A model generated the notes under the pieces. That model was not told the origin of the DNA. It saw nothing but the letters and a program-made list of their open reading frames with translations, and searched no databases. A stretch of 64,000 nucleotides of DNA from Dryococelus australis. Taxonomy: Eukaryota > Arthropoda > Insecta > Phasmatodea > Phasmatidae. The stretch spans positions 42,073,056 through 42,137,055 of the forward strand of contig CM057006.1 in the NCBI GenBank assembly GCA_029891345.1, read 5' to 3'. The number at the start of each line of letters is the position of its first letter. Position 1 is the stretch's first letter. The position numbers and the translations under genes are program-made. Below are positions 44,125 to 55,962 of this stretch, in pieces.

Positions 44125-46297
44125 TTTTTTTTTTTATTTAAAGAATGTAGCCTGAAAGGTAGCACAAAGCGGAGAGAATACCTTGTTCTTTATTCATTTA
44201 CGCTTACGAATTGACGAAGCATTACAGACACTAAACGCGACGCGCCTTGGTAATTTTTATCGGCACAAAGGCATATGACGCTTCGTATTGAGGTTATGTT
44301 GTCATAGCGTGTCAATCACTCAGATCGATTCCGGTCAAACAGAAAGTGTCTAAGTATTATACAATACCCGTGCATGCTAATCCGAATATTTACCAGTTTT
44401 ATCGGGCAATTTTCGTTAACACCGAAGTTTAACAAGTTCAGTTTTATTTCGTACGAGAGTAACTAACAGGAGCTTGCATCCCCCCTTATTTTTTCCCCAC
44501 CCTCCTCGTAATTGCTGTCTGAGAACATATGTTGTCATTGACAGGAAAAATCTTCAAGCAAAGAATATTTCGTACTTCAGGATGCAGCGTCGTACTAGTG
44601 TCTCGGCCACTACTTCATGTATATGTGTGTGTGTTAGGTATGCCTTTCGTGTGAGGATGTATGCAGTTAGTACGTTGTAGGGAGTCAACGTGTAACACAG
44701 ATGTAAAGAACTTACTGTGTGTGATAGAAGAATACTTACAAATAACGCAATAAAAATTCAAATGTAGAACAACCCAAAAATATCCGCTAGGAAAAAAAAT
44801 CTACTGCTACTTGAAATGATTAATTACTCAGTAGAGACGTGGCCAGAAAAAAAAAAGTACAATTTAATTGGTTTTCTTGTAATCATATGAGTTGTGATAG
44901 GAATATCGTAATCGATTTGCAGACTAGTTTTTAGGCGTTGTCTCAGCAACACTAGCCTCTCTCGTGATTGATGTGTTCCATTTTACTTTAGACTTGGCAG
45001 GATAAATAAATAAATTGGTTTGTTTCTTTGCTCCAGACTATCTCAGTTAAAATAATTTGGAATCGGTTTCTTTAAAAAAAAGAGTTCTGGAACTTAGCTG
45101 TATATAATTTAATAACTAAGCATTCTTGAAGTTTTACGCGTTCCTGGCAATTTCGTTGTCGGCAGTCGCACCCCCCCCCCCTCCTGATATACGCCAGGAC
45201 CTCTCATCGCGGGCTTCCCTATTCAGGCTCTCGGGTCTGTAGGGTCATTACAGTCCCAGCACGTATTATTACACGCGGTAGTTCCAACTAAATACCCTGC
45301 AAATATACGCGGGCGGCGACCGAAACAGACCATCGTCTTCCTTCAACTCTCCTCCCGTCTACGTCTTCTCCGAGACGGGTCCTTGTAATATAATCCAATT
45401 AAAAACCCTACGTGCCAAATCCACTCGGGCTAGCGTCCTGCCTTCGAACACCAAGATGGCTAAGAATTACTTTCAAAATTTGATCAAATAACGCCGTCTA
45501 CAACTGACCAATAATCACGAAGAATTGATCAACACGTCACTTAGTTGAAAACGGACCATAGTTATACTAGGGCCTTCTTCCAAACACAGTACCAAAATAA
45601 CAGACTGAAAGACATACAAATGTGTTTCCGATAAAATACAAAATCAAAATTAGAATAGCATAACATGCCAACTAACATAATTAATGCGCCAAAGGAAAAT
45701 AATATCTGCGAAAGCAAATTCCATCTTGAAAATACATAAATACGTAAATAATTAAAATTCGCATAGGCCTCAATTTTACGACGTTAAAAGGATAACACAC
45801 GTGCAGTTGATTTCACGTAGATTATGATCTCAACGAAAAAAAAATCAGTTATACTCGTACTATCTTTACCATTAAGACCTTGCAAAGCAAACTGGAAAAG
45901 AAACTGCTGTACTGTCCAAGAATAATTTTCCATTATTTTGGAGGTGTTTCTGTGGACTTGGAAAAACCTGATAACTTTTTTAGGCTCAGGAGAGTTTTGT
46001 TGATGTTTAATTTGTGTTTAGTTTCATTAATAATTATTATAAATGTATTATTATTATAAATACATAACATATATAATAATTTGCAAGGTTTTACTGATAA
46101 TACTGGTAGGTGTAAAACTGAATTGTTAATTCACCTGAACATAACTGCGTATGTATATATTATTGTGTCAATGAATTTATGGCAGTGCCTTTCACTTCCA
46201 TTTAATTTAATACTCTTATCCCCAAAATGTGAAAATAAGTATATTGTGGTGATCACGTTTGTGTTATTTTTCTATGATCGATTTTAACCACATAAAA

Positions 46298-46301
<4 letters not shown>
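44125..46301. other. unassigned non-coding sequence
   Basis: Several A and C homopolymers (45171-45182). No gene or recognised repeat. The short plus frame at 44474 has no domain. Confidence 0.35.

Positions 46302-46383
<82 letters not shown>
46302..46383. repeat. (TA)41 microsatellite
   Basis: An uninterrupted TA tract of about 82 bases. The IYIYIY frames across it are artefacts. Confidence 0.97.
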
Positions 46384-46385
<2 letters not shown>

Positions 46386-46521
46386 GCAACTTGGCATGTT
46401 CTTCGTTGCGGGGATATTTTAATACTTGGAACAGAATAATTATCAAAACTTCCTTGGGCTTTCGTTTGTTTGCCGACAGCCATGATTTGTTATATCCCAG
46501 GCTCTGCAACACGTGCATAAA

Positions 46522-46873
46522 GGCTGTTCACGATAAAGTGAGCACTTATGAAATCAACCTTAGAAAAAAGTAATTCCCCATGCCTTCATATAATTCAACG
46601 GGCACACAGAGTGTCATGCGCCCGGTAAAGTTGGTAACGATTGAGGGGAAAATAGTTTCATATCTTAACGTCTAATAAAAAACTGTTAGGTAACCATTTG
46701 TGATAATTTAAATTATTTATTTCGCTTTCTGTTTTTTTAATCCATCAGCATGAATAAACTAATGCGATCCATGACAATGTTAATTTTACATAAGGCGGAA
46801 GAATACACAACGTGCATACAAGTAAATCTTAAGCAGGACTTTCAAAAGTGATCATTTTACCGTGAACAGCCTA
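46522..46873 (+). mobile_element. Family A1 MITE, internally deleted
   Basis: Starts GGCTGTTCACGATAAAGTGA and ends ATCATTTTACCGTGAACAGC plus CTA. It lacks about 65 bases after CTGTTTTTTTAATCCATC relative to other A1 copies. Confidence 0.85.
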
Positions 46874-47193
46874 TGCCGATATTTAGGACCTCCTGTTTTT
46901 TTTTTTTTTTTTTTTTTTTTTTTCCCGCGGAAAGATTTACGCGAAGGCTACACTTCAATATCATGTGTACACTTGCAGTTTTCATTTAACAATTGGCCAT
47001 TTTGAGTGAGACAAATTAGAACTAAGTTTCTCCGATACTGACATTCCACGATTCCTGAGCAGACAGATATAAGACGCGTATAAATTCAAATGGTCCAATC
47101 ACGAAAGTGGTTCTGAACTAAAGTGCGTTGAGACACAACTTGTCCTGAAATGCAGGCGTTCTGTGGCGTACACCGTAGATAATTGTTCTCATA
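46874..47193. other. poly-T run and unassigned spacer
   Basis: A T run of about 27 bases lies at 46897-46923. No gene. Confidence 0.4.
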
Positions 47194-47623
47194 GTACATT
47201 CACGTTTACTTCAGGCTTTTCTGAAGCCCTGATAAAAATCTACTTCCAGGATATTCCTCCGCCTCGAACAAACTAAGCTTAGCTAAGTCTGGAAAATTAC
47301 ACCGAAGGACGACGCACCGCATTCGTGCGCTCTCAGTTGTAATAATATTTTACACGAGAATTACTTCTTACTAGGCATTAATAACACACATGTTTTCTCA
47401 CTATTTTTATTTGTATTATTAATGAACGAAGCATCCTCATTTATAAATAAAATACGTATAAAATTTCCATTTAACCAAAATAAAAAAAGGGCCGTTTATG
47501 GTAACACAAACATAAAACGCTTGTGATACCTGACATATTTAGGAAATAACCAAACACGCCATCCATTAGGTGATTTTTAAAGGTTTGTATAGAAATAGTG
47601 TGAAGAAACCGCGAATAGACTAG
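47194..47623 (+). mobile_element. Family B MITE
   Basis: Starts AGTACATTCACGTTTACTTC, contains CTACTTCCAGGATATTCCTC and CTTACTAGGCATTAATAACA, and ends AAGAAACCGCGAATAGACTA. Confidence 0.8.
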
Positions 47624-48437
47624 ACTGTACCAGGTTAACCTTCGAGAAAGGTAGGGCGACAGTTTTGGTGCGACGTGCGATATTAATCTTCCCCAGTGCA
47701 TTCAGTCGGAGCGGGCGGCGAAGTTCAGATTTAATGAGCGCATAAAGCCGTACGCCGTTACACAGTTGCCGAAACTTCCTGTACTTTATTCGGATGTGCT
47801 GAAGTGAGTAGGAAGTCCGCCCTTAATGGGTGCAATAGTTGTATAGTTAGTCGGGGGGGGGGGGGGGGATCGTCCCTATCCTCCCTCGGCGCGGTAAGTT
47901 GGTGCCCCTGCAGGAGCAACATCTGATAGAATTGCTGTTGTAATGTTGCTACTTCTTCCCTCTTGCCCGGGTGCCTTGTTCCAACTATGCGCTTGTTGTG
48001 TCGCGGGGCGAGGATGGGGTAAGTACGCTGTTCCTGCTAAGGGTTTGTGCACGGGAAAGGGACTTTGGTGGTGGTGGTGTGTGTGTGTAGGGGGTGCTGC
48101 AGACTCCCTTCCAAGATTCCAACTCCCGCGCAGGGCTAACGCCTTTTGTAAGTGGCGGGGCCCGACAGAAACTGTTTCCTTCCCCACAGCGCCGAGCAGA
48201 TACCGGCGGCTTATCGTCACCAGAATTAATTCGCCCAACTCATCCCCTCCCCCGGTTCATGAGGAAGCCTTCCTGTGCTCCCGTTCGCGTGGTTGTTTTT
48301 CCCACGCGCCATTAGCGAGGCGCCGAGTTAAGGAGGATCCGCGCTGAAGTTCGCGCGGAGTTCGTTGTGTCAACTCTTGCACTGTCGTTATGCTCACGCA
48401 TAGATCAGCGCAACGGTGTGTTCACATTGAATCAGTA
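47624..48437. other. GC-rich unassigned block
   Basis: A G run at 47852-47867 and GC-rich sequence from 47880 to 48360. The plus frame 47943-48347 (134 codons) and a minus frame over the same bases have no recognisable domain. A GTAAGT...TTCCCCACAG pair (about 48147-48188) looks splice-like but spans only about 40 bases. Confidence 0.3.
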
Positions 48438-48478
48438 TAATCCATTTACGGTTACTTCCAGTTTTTTTTTTTTCTGAA
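48438..48478 (+). mobile_element. Family B MITE 5' stub
   Basis: TAATCCATTTACGGTTACTTCC followed by a T run and CTGAAG is the first 40 bases of B. The SINE replaces the rest. Confidence 0.55.
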
Positions 48479-48700
48479 GGGCCGCGGTGGTTGAGTGGTT
48501 AGACTGCTTCGAATCCCACCAAGGCGAACCGGGGTCAACCCCCCGGCCGGGAATCGTGCTGGCCGGTGGGTTTTCTCGGGGATCCCCCCCCCCCCCCTCT
48601 TCCCGGTGCTGCTCCATTCTCACCTCATTTAACCTCGTCGGCTCTCAAGGCCTCGTTGTTAAGAGCCACTCAAATCTTTCAACTCAGCACCCACTTGTAT
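48479..48700 (+). mobile_element. tRNA-derived SINE
   Basis: Starts GGGCCGCGGTGGTTGAGTGG (A-box-like GGTTGAGTGGTTAGAC), then GAACCGGGGTCAACCCCCCG in the B-box position. The body includes a C run and ends in the shared 3' module TCTCAAGGCCTCGTTGTTAA, GAGCCACTCAAATCTTTCAA. It is the most complete copy of the SINE type seen also at 10165 and 32540. It has inserted into a B element. Confidence 0.65.
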
Positions 48701-48750
48701 TCTTCAAAATATCTGCACTGATTTACAAAAACGAGCGGCGTGTGTTTAAA

Positions 48751-49178
48751 GGCTGTTCATTATAAAGTGAGCACTTTTGTAATCAACCTTAGAAAAAAGT
48801 CACTGCCCCTACCGGCATATATTTTAACGGGCGTATTGAGTGACTTGTGCCCAGTTAAGTTGGTAGCGATGGAGGGGAAAGTAGTTCAATATATTAACGT
48901 CGAATAGAAAATGTTACGTAACCATTTCTGATTAACTTAAATTATTTATCCCGCTTTTTTTTTAATTTTATTTTTTTATCGAAGTGTAAAAATGAGTAGA
49001 TTTGTACAGTATTTACTTTTCTAATAATTTCACAGTTTCACTTGACCGATGCATGAATAAAGTGATGAGGCCCCTGTCAATGTTAACTTTACATAAAGCG
49101 GAAGAACACACAACGTGTACACAAACAGATCTTAAGCAGGGCTTTCGAAAGTGCTCGTTTTACCGTGAACATCCTACA
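48751..49178 (+). mobile_element. Family A1 MITE
   Basis: Starts GGCTGTTCATTATAAAGTGA and ends GCTCGTTTTACCGTGAACAT plus CCTACA. The body carries ATCAACCTTAGAAAAAAGTC and GATCTTAAGCAGGGCTTTCG. Confidence 0.85.
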
Positions 49179-49555
49179 CCGTACATTTCCGGTGAAAAAT
49201 TCCGTAAATATACGGGAATATGTAACACTGGGGGTGGCGTAAACACCTCTCGGCTCGACTCCGGCGCGCTGATTGCTGTGGTAACCCGGCACGATGCAAA
49301 TCGCTGCTGTGCCACGCGAGAATTACAGCGGACCGCGTGAGCTCTTCCCCCCCCGTTCCCCCGGGGAATGAAACACGGCAACGATTTCCGCGTGGCGTCG
49401 CCCCGTCCTCGGATAAGCAGAACGACTGCGTTAGTTATGACGCAACTCGAACATCGAACCGAGTCCGGATGATTTAAAAACAAAAATAATGGGATAAATT
49501 TAACCGCAGGTGTTCGCGGCAAACTGAGCCGTTTTGCAAGTCCTGTTGTAGGCCA
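49179..49555. other. GC-rich unassigned stretch
   Basis: No domain in the long minus frame 49160-49636, which also runs into two known repeats and is therefore not a gene. Confidence 0.4.
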
Positions 49556-50150
49556 ACCGTGAAAGTGCGGGTGCGACAAGGTCGAAACTGCCACGCTCAT
49601 CAAGTGCGCCGTCGCCGCTAAGTGCAAGGTTCTCAACTGGCGTGCAGTGTTATCGTCGCAGTGCGTGTAAAGGCTGTTCGCGATAAAGCGACCGCTTTTG
49701 ATATCGACCTTAGAAAAAAGCCACTGCTCCTGCCTACATATATTTAGACGAGCACACTGGGTGACAACGCTTAGTAAAGTTGGTAACGATGGATGGAAAA
49801 TAGTTCCATATCTTAACGTCGAATAAAAATTGTTAGGTAACCATTTCTGGTAACTTAAATTATTCCTCTCGCTTTCTGTTGTTTTTATGCACCGAAGTAT
49901 AAAAATGACCAGATTTGTAGAATAATTTTTTTCCGAATAATTTCGCAGTTTCGCTTGACCGACGCATGAATAAAGAGACGAGGCCAGGGAAATGTTAATT
50001 TTAGATAAGTCGGAAGACTACACAACGTGCATAGAAGTAGATCTTAAGCAGGGCTTTCAAAAGTGCTCATTTTATCGTGAACAGCGTATACCTATGGGAC
50101 CTTCAGCGGTGATCGTGTTATTTTACCAGTTGGAAGTCTGCATGAAGGTT
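49556..50150 (+). repeat. Family G repeat, copy 3, split by A1
   Basis: The left part (49556-49671) has CGCTCATCAAGTGCGCCGTC and CTGGCGTGCAGTGTTATCGT. The right part (50091-50150) resumes with CCTATGGGACCTTCAGCGGT and a GGAAGTCT block. In copies 1 and 2 these blocks are adjacent, so the A1 between them is an insertion. Confidence 0.65.
49672..50090 (+). mobile_element. Family A1 MITE nested in G
   Basis: Starts GGCTGTTCGCGATAAAGCGA and ends GCTCATTTTATCGTGAACAG plus CGTATA. Body: TCGACCTTAGAAAAAAGCC, GATCTTAAGCAGGGCTTTCA. Confidence 0.85.
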
Positions 50151-50195
50151 AAATTCACGGCCCTTTCACGTCTGTTTGTTGCAAACATTCATGGC

Positions 50196-50862
50196 TGTAA
50201 CTGACGTCAATAAAGTTAATTATAAAATTGATGTGATACGTTATTACTATGATTTACAAAGCGTGCCTCCTATGCCTGTGAGGGCGTGCGCCGCTGTCGA
50301 CCTCGAGTCTCAGGTGTCTGAGACATCTGAAGAATGCTCTGGATTACTGACCTTGTTTCTCTCAGCTAGACTCGGGGTGCGGCGAACCTTCCAGGTCAAG
50401 GCCAGTGACTATAAAAAGTGTGTCGGGCCTCTTAACTGGCAGTTGTTGAATGGATGAGATTCAGTGATAGACGACGAGCGAGAAGAGAAGCGCGTGGCGA
50501 GATTGACCAGCGGGAGTATAATCTGCGGCTGTGAACATCAGAGCAGTCAAGAGTGAAAGAGTCTGTGAGTGAAAGACGTTACAAATGATGGCGACAGATA
50601 GACTGAAAACATGTTAATAATGAGTATGAGTTAATTGACTGTAACTAAACAGACATATTAAGAAGGGCGTTAATTAGAGTTGAAAGAGACATTAAATATT
50701 GTGTTCACTGACAAATAAAAAGAGTAATAGTGGTGATAGATGATTTAATTATTTGAATAATAGATGCGTGAATAAATTAAAAATCAAATGTAGTTATTTT
50801 ATTTTGATTAAGATCTCCATCCCTTACGAACTCAGATACGCCCCTCAGGCATCCATGTAACA
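50196..50862 (+). other. possible solo LTR or promoter-bearing repeat
   Basis: Begins TGTAACTGACG and ends CATGTAACA. It contains a TATA-like GACTATAAAAAGTG (about 50409) and several AATAAA signals (50702-50775). No TSD, internal region or second copy was found, so the LTR reading is weak. Confidence 0.25.
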
Positions 50863-52492
50863 GTATGCAGACGCGTGGTGTTTCTTAAATGCTATTCGTA
50901 AGCAGACCTCATTCAGACACGTTGGACGGTTTTTTTTTTAATAAAACGTTTTCTGCTGGAGCTCTGCACACCGTTCGGCGGCCCCCTTAAAGCCAGAACT
51001 GGAGAATAAAGAACAGGAAAAACAAAAGTTGGATAAAAGAGAGGTAGAGAGAGCCTCCTTGACGCGATGGCCTGCAGCACAGAATAGAACAACCAACTCA
51101 GGAAATAAGATTTTTCAATTAAATCCCAGTTGTTCTCTCCCACGCCAAATATTTACCTTCGAAATTATTTCTAACCATAAACATCGAATTTCAGTGCTTC
51201 TACCGCTTCTTTTTTTTAGTATTTTTATTTGTCGTGTTGGGTGTTTAGAGTTATTTCCAAACCAGAGATCCATAGCTGCAGCGTATCTTTAGAGGTTGGC
51301 TAGGTTATCCCATTTCTCTCCTGTTTAAATCCAAACGGTCTGTGTGTACGGGATTACGAAGTGTACTCTCTGTGTTTATATGTGGACTGAAATTTTCGTG
51401 TAATCGTGATATATAACTGCAGTTTACAAATGATATGGTTAATAATTACTTTTGTTAAGAATTTCAATACTATAGTTCGACCAGTGTAAATTTTTTAAAT
51501 TTAATATAATATAAGTTACATTTACGAACATATATTTCCAATTTTTATGCTCAAGTCTGATATTCATGTATAAAACAATTTCTTAAAGTAAGCGCGAAAA
51601 CTACTTTTGGTTTTTTTTTTCTTTTGCGTACGTAGTGTCGAATCAGTCATTAAAATAAATTTTAGGCCATACTAATATACTTGTCCATGCTAAAACATTT
51701 GTCTTTGGAGTTTAAGCATGTGAAAACTTGGACTGTATAGAATATACTTAGGTAAGAATTACATGTAAATGTAACGTAGCTATACAAACTTCTATTGTCT
51801 GTTTTCAGCGTCCAAATAGAATATATCCGCAAGCTCTATAAGACATTATTTAAGTTACCAAAATAATTACCGCAGTTAATTTTTGCATTAATATTACAAG
51901 TCGTCCTTAAATTGCACCAGCATTAATATTTTTGGATATCATCGCAACTCATTTCAACCGCGCGTAGTAAAATTTTGGATTTTTCTTTAACTGGTTGAAC
52001 TGAAGACCTAAGACGTAGGATCATAATTTCCAATAGTTTTTTTTTGTTAAATTTAACATTTAACAGTGGTTTCCCAATTGTGTTTGTACAAGTGTTATGT
52101 AAAGTGTTATTAAGTTCCTCAGTCTGTGCCCTAAGTTCCGTCAGTGAAATGCTGTAACTATTTCTGTAAAGAAGGGAATCTATTTGGGTTACGATTTAAA
52201 TGTTACCATAGTTTGTGCGGCACTTACCTCTAAATTCTCGTAACCGTCGTAAATACCAGAATGCCATTTATTTTAAAATATTTAACAAATTTAATAAAAA
52301 AAAAAAAAAAAATTTGATCCTGGGACTCCGGTGGATGCCCCACAAAGTATTGCGACGATTACCACGTGGTATTTTCTTGCCTCAATATTAAATAAATAAA
52401 TATATATATTACCGTGGTTACTTATCCCGAAACAGCCAAATTAAAATTTAAATCATTAAAAATAACACCAATTAAAATATTAAGGCCGAGCT
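50863..52492. other. unassigned non-coding sequence
   Basis: AT-rich from 51300 onward, with an A run at 52298-52313. The plus frame 51029-51292 and minus frame 50913-51143 lack domains. Confidence 0.35.
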
Positions 52493-53680
52493 CTTTCTTC
52501 GGTTCAACCTGACCGCATGGAATGAAGCTATTAAAGTGCTGGTCCTGAGTCCCGTAGGGTTTGTCGGGTTAGCGGAGGCCCAACGACACACGTCAAACGG
52601 ACACACGCGTGTGTCGCTTATCTTGGTATTCAGTTATAATGCGACATAATGTCTCTTAGCTATCACACATGTTCGTCACTCACGACTGGCGGTGGCCTGA
52701 GAGTAGTGGAATACTCGGCGGTATTTGACAACGTCCTGAGCTCCCACGTGGGTACCTTTTCCCTTGCCGAGTACCCAGGAGTCAGCTGCCAGCGACTAAC
52801 TCCCAGGAGTGTTTTAAAAGTCATGGGTGAACAGCTCTATGGCCTACCTGGTCACCGGATTTATCGCCCGTAGAATCTTTTGGTACCAGACGAGACGTCA
52901 GCTCCCTCAATGTCGGAAGTTTTGGTGGTTTGGAGTATAAATTTTAACAACTGTGGGCGGGGTAGCAGGCGCGTTTGATTCCATGCCTGATCGTGTTGAC
53001 TGTTGCGGACACGGGGGTCGAACCCGCACACTTAGATGACGGAGTGCTGTCCTGGCGGCGCACTTGTGTGGCGAGGGGAGCTGGGAATAGCAAGGGTGGC
53101 AGATGGCATTCCTGAATGTCGGCCAGTAGCAAACTATATAAGGCCGCTGGGGGCCACTCTTTGACCCACGCTGCTGGCACCACTACTCGAGGGCACTTAG
53201 ACTCCGGAGGTCGGCGAGAGCTACTTGAGGGCAACACATGCAGGGCGAGCCGAGATACTGACGTCTTGGAGAGACGTGACCAGATCGGCCAATGATAACA
53301 CGACAACACCACATCACGAGGCGGGGGAGCTCCGGTCGTGTCGTTAATTACCAGTGGTAAGGAGAAATTCGGTTCTGGGTGCAGGATAGATCCGGAGTGA
53401 TATTACGCTCAGCGAATCCTTGAGGTCCTTTATTAAGAGCCTAATTTGTTAACGTAATTGTAGCTTGAAAGAGTCGAGTTGTATTTCTAGTATTGTTAAG
53501 ATATTTCAAACTAGTATTCATTTAGTAGTGTTTATTAATGTGGTTGAGATCTTTAATTGTATAAGAAGTAATATAGTAATTTGTAGTGTAGTAATAATTA
53601 TTCTGGTGTTATTGAACCATCTAGAGTTTACCCCCTAGACCTGAGTACAGGAGTGTTAAGAGGTTTAGCCTCCGAGAATT
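52493..53680. other. GC-rich block with TATA-like and tRNA-like signals
   Basis: Sequence composition changes sharply at both sides. It includes AACTATATAAGGCCGCTGGG (53131-53150), a GC-rich leader, then AT-rich sequence to about 53640. It could be part of an LTR element, but no repeat pair or polyprotein frame was found. Confidence 0.3.
52998..53062 (-). other. tRNA-like segment with perfect B box
   Basis: On the minus strand GTGCGGGTTCGACCCCCGTG is a perfect B box with T-arm pairing, and GCGCCGCCAGGACAGCACTC is in the A-box position. The 3' sequence TGTCCGC has no complementary 5' acceptor strand. Read on the plus strand the same bases resemble a retroelement primer-binding site lacking the TGG start. 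Confidence 0.35.
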
Positions 53681-55541
53681 GTATGGTATATAAACTTGTG
53701 TTTAATAGTAATAACATCACAATAGGCATTCCAAGAAAAGAACGTTACACGACGCGTGTATTGTGGAACGAGGGGTTCCAACGAGGTATTAAACGCGCCT
53801 TTCTTCTGTCCATGGTAGGTGGGCGGTACGTTGCCTTGATGTAGTGATACAGTACATGTTTTGTTTACAATCACAGGTATAAAATTTAGAATCCCATGGT
53901 TTCATAAATGTGCGCAAATTTTTAAGCCGATGAGTATACTGTTTTATGTGATTTCTAGATGTGAATTAATTCGAGCGGCAAATGTAAGAACGAACACCAC
54001 GTCTGTTTGCACGCCCCCCCCCCCCCCCCCATTTGTCGTACAGAAAACTATTCAGTTACCGTCGCACAGAATAACAAGCATTGTAAACGTTGTGAACTCG
54101 TCACGCAGTGCCGTGCCGCAGTGTACGACAGAAAATAATTTATACAAGCCACCCTCGCTGACACTCAGTCAAAGATAACAATATTAGCGCAGGGTGGTGT
54201 ATGTTTGCTGTTACAAGAGTTAGGGGGGGAAAAACACATATAATTCACATGCTGTAATCAGTGTAGCACTCTCGCTGATTGTGCGAAAACATTAAATTTC
54301 CCGATACTGCACGGTTCGTACGGAAGTTTTCTCTGCCGCCGCTGCTTTTTAGTTCTGTGTACTGTGTCAACAAATGATTGCTATTTACTTTTACAGTTAA
54401 GCTGTTACTTTCGATCATGAAATTCGCAAAAAAAAAAAAAAATCCTGGCCTTGTAAATTTGCCGTTGTAAGTTGCAGCACATTTGGAAATACTGCGCACC
54501 GAATGTTTCCGGTTGAATTCTGCTCGAGGAATTTCATTGGCAATGATGTTCGACTGTCGCTAGTTATGGACCCGGTGATTACGTATTGTCATCGTCTGCG
54601 TGGTGCAGGCAGGCCTTTTAGTTTCTGATCCGTCGCGGCGCTGTCTTCTGGTTGGAGTGGGAGGGGGAAGTGTTTGTGGGAGGGGGAGAGGGGAAAATGC
54701 AATTACGTTCCCTGGCAGGCGCCATCTGCCGACGCTTTGTTCGTTACTGGAGTTTGCCTCTTGGACTGATGTCGTTACACGCATCAACCCCCAGCCTCCC
54801 CCTCCCCCCCCAAATTGTGACTGTCGCTCCTGGGAATGCCAACATCTAGGTGAAGGAAAATACTCTTCCCCCCCCCCCCCTCCTTGTGGCAAGTTTTAAT
54901 TGAGAGGACCTCGAATTCTTCCCCTCACCCGCCCGGAGTTTCATATCCTGACCGCCAGCTGCTTCCTGCCGGGTCATGAATATGAACTTGGAGGGGTCAC
55001 GGGCGATTCGTCCCCTCCACAGCTATTTTCATTCTCCAGCTCTCTGCCGTATCTGGCGGGTTTTTATTGTTTTTTCATGAGGAAGCAGAAAAGTTTGAGT
55101 TCGTTTTAAGGGTGCTTGATAGTAAAAAATTAATTATTTGATCATTGTATCAAACATTGTCCAACTTGTACACATTGTATGCGAAGCCATTTTCTTACTA
55201 TAAAATACTTTAACACTTTATATATTTTCAATAATTTGATTTCAAATCTTCTTGTTTTGTCGCAGCGATAGTAAAAATACTTTTTATGTTGTACAAATGA
55301 AAATATTTACAGTGTAAACTAATGGCATGGGCTAATGCTTGTCATGTACAGTATGTACTCACCAAATAGCAATTCACGAATAAAAATAAATATAAATAAA
55401 AATACGCAAAACCGTATTTATACTAAACTAATTTTTTTCGCATATACTACCCGTTATTTGGTGATTACGTATGTGTTATGCGGTAGCCTACGGCATTAGT
55501 TTACATTGTAAATTTTTTCATGTATACAACTTTGTTGAAGG
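53681..55541. other. unassigned sequence
   Basis: C runs at 54013-54030 and 54869-54880 and an A run at 54429-54441. A GC-rich part lies at 54560-55080. The opposing frames at 54560-54899 are produced by pyrimidine-rich sequence. No gene. Confidence 0.35.
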
Positions 55542-55962
55542 CTGTTCGCCATAAAGTAAGCACTTTTGAAACCAACCTTAGAAAAATGTCACCGCTCCTA
55601 CCTGTATGTATTTTAACGGGTGCACTGAGTGGCATGCGTACAGTAAAATTGGTTACGATGGCCGGAAAGTAATTCCAAAACTTAACGTCGAATAAAAAGT
55701 GTTAGGTAACCATTTGTGATAAATTAAATTTCTTCTTTGGCTTTCAGTTTTTTTTTTAATGCATCGAAGTGTATAAATTAGCAGATTTGTGAATTATTTA
55801 CTTTTCCCATAATTTCACAGTTTAACTTGACTTACGCACGAATAAAGTGATAAGGCCCATGGCAATGTTAATTTTACATAAGGCGGAATAATACATAACG
55901 TGCATACAAGTAGATCTTAAGCAGGGCCTTCAAAAGTGCTCACTCTACCGTGAATAGTCCTT
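55542..55962 (+). mobile_element. Family A1 MITE
   Basis: Starts GGCTGTTCGCCATAAAGTAA and ends GCTCACTCTACCGTGAATAG. The body is close to consensus (ACCAACCTTAGAAAAATGTC, GATCTTAAGCAGGGCCTTCA). Confidence 0.85.

Noticed and set aside
46253..46518. Ile/Tyr-repeat frames
   Set aside because: Produced by the (TA)41 tract.
47943..48347. 134-codon plus-strand frame with a splice-like GTAAGT...CAG
   Set aside because: No domain; the implied intron would be about 40 bases; the opposite strand is equally open because of GC content.
49160..49636. 158-codon minus-strand frame
   Set aside because: Its ends overlap an A1 MITE and a G repeat, so it is a chance frame in GC-rich DNA.
54560..54899. overlapping proline/glycine-rich frames on both strands
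   Set aside because: Caused by C and G homopolymer stretches; no conserved motif.
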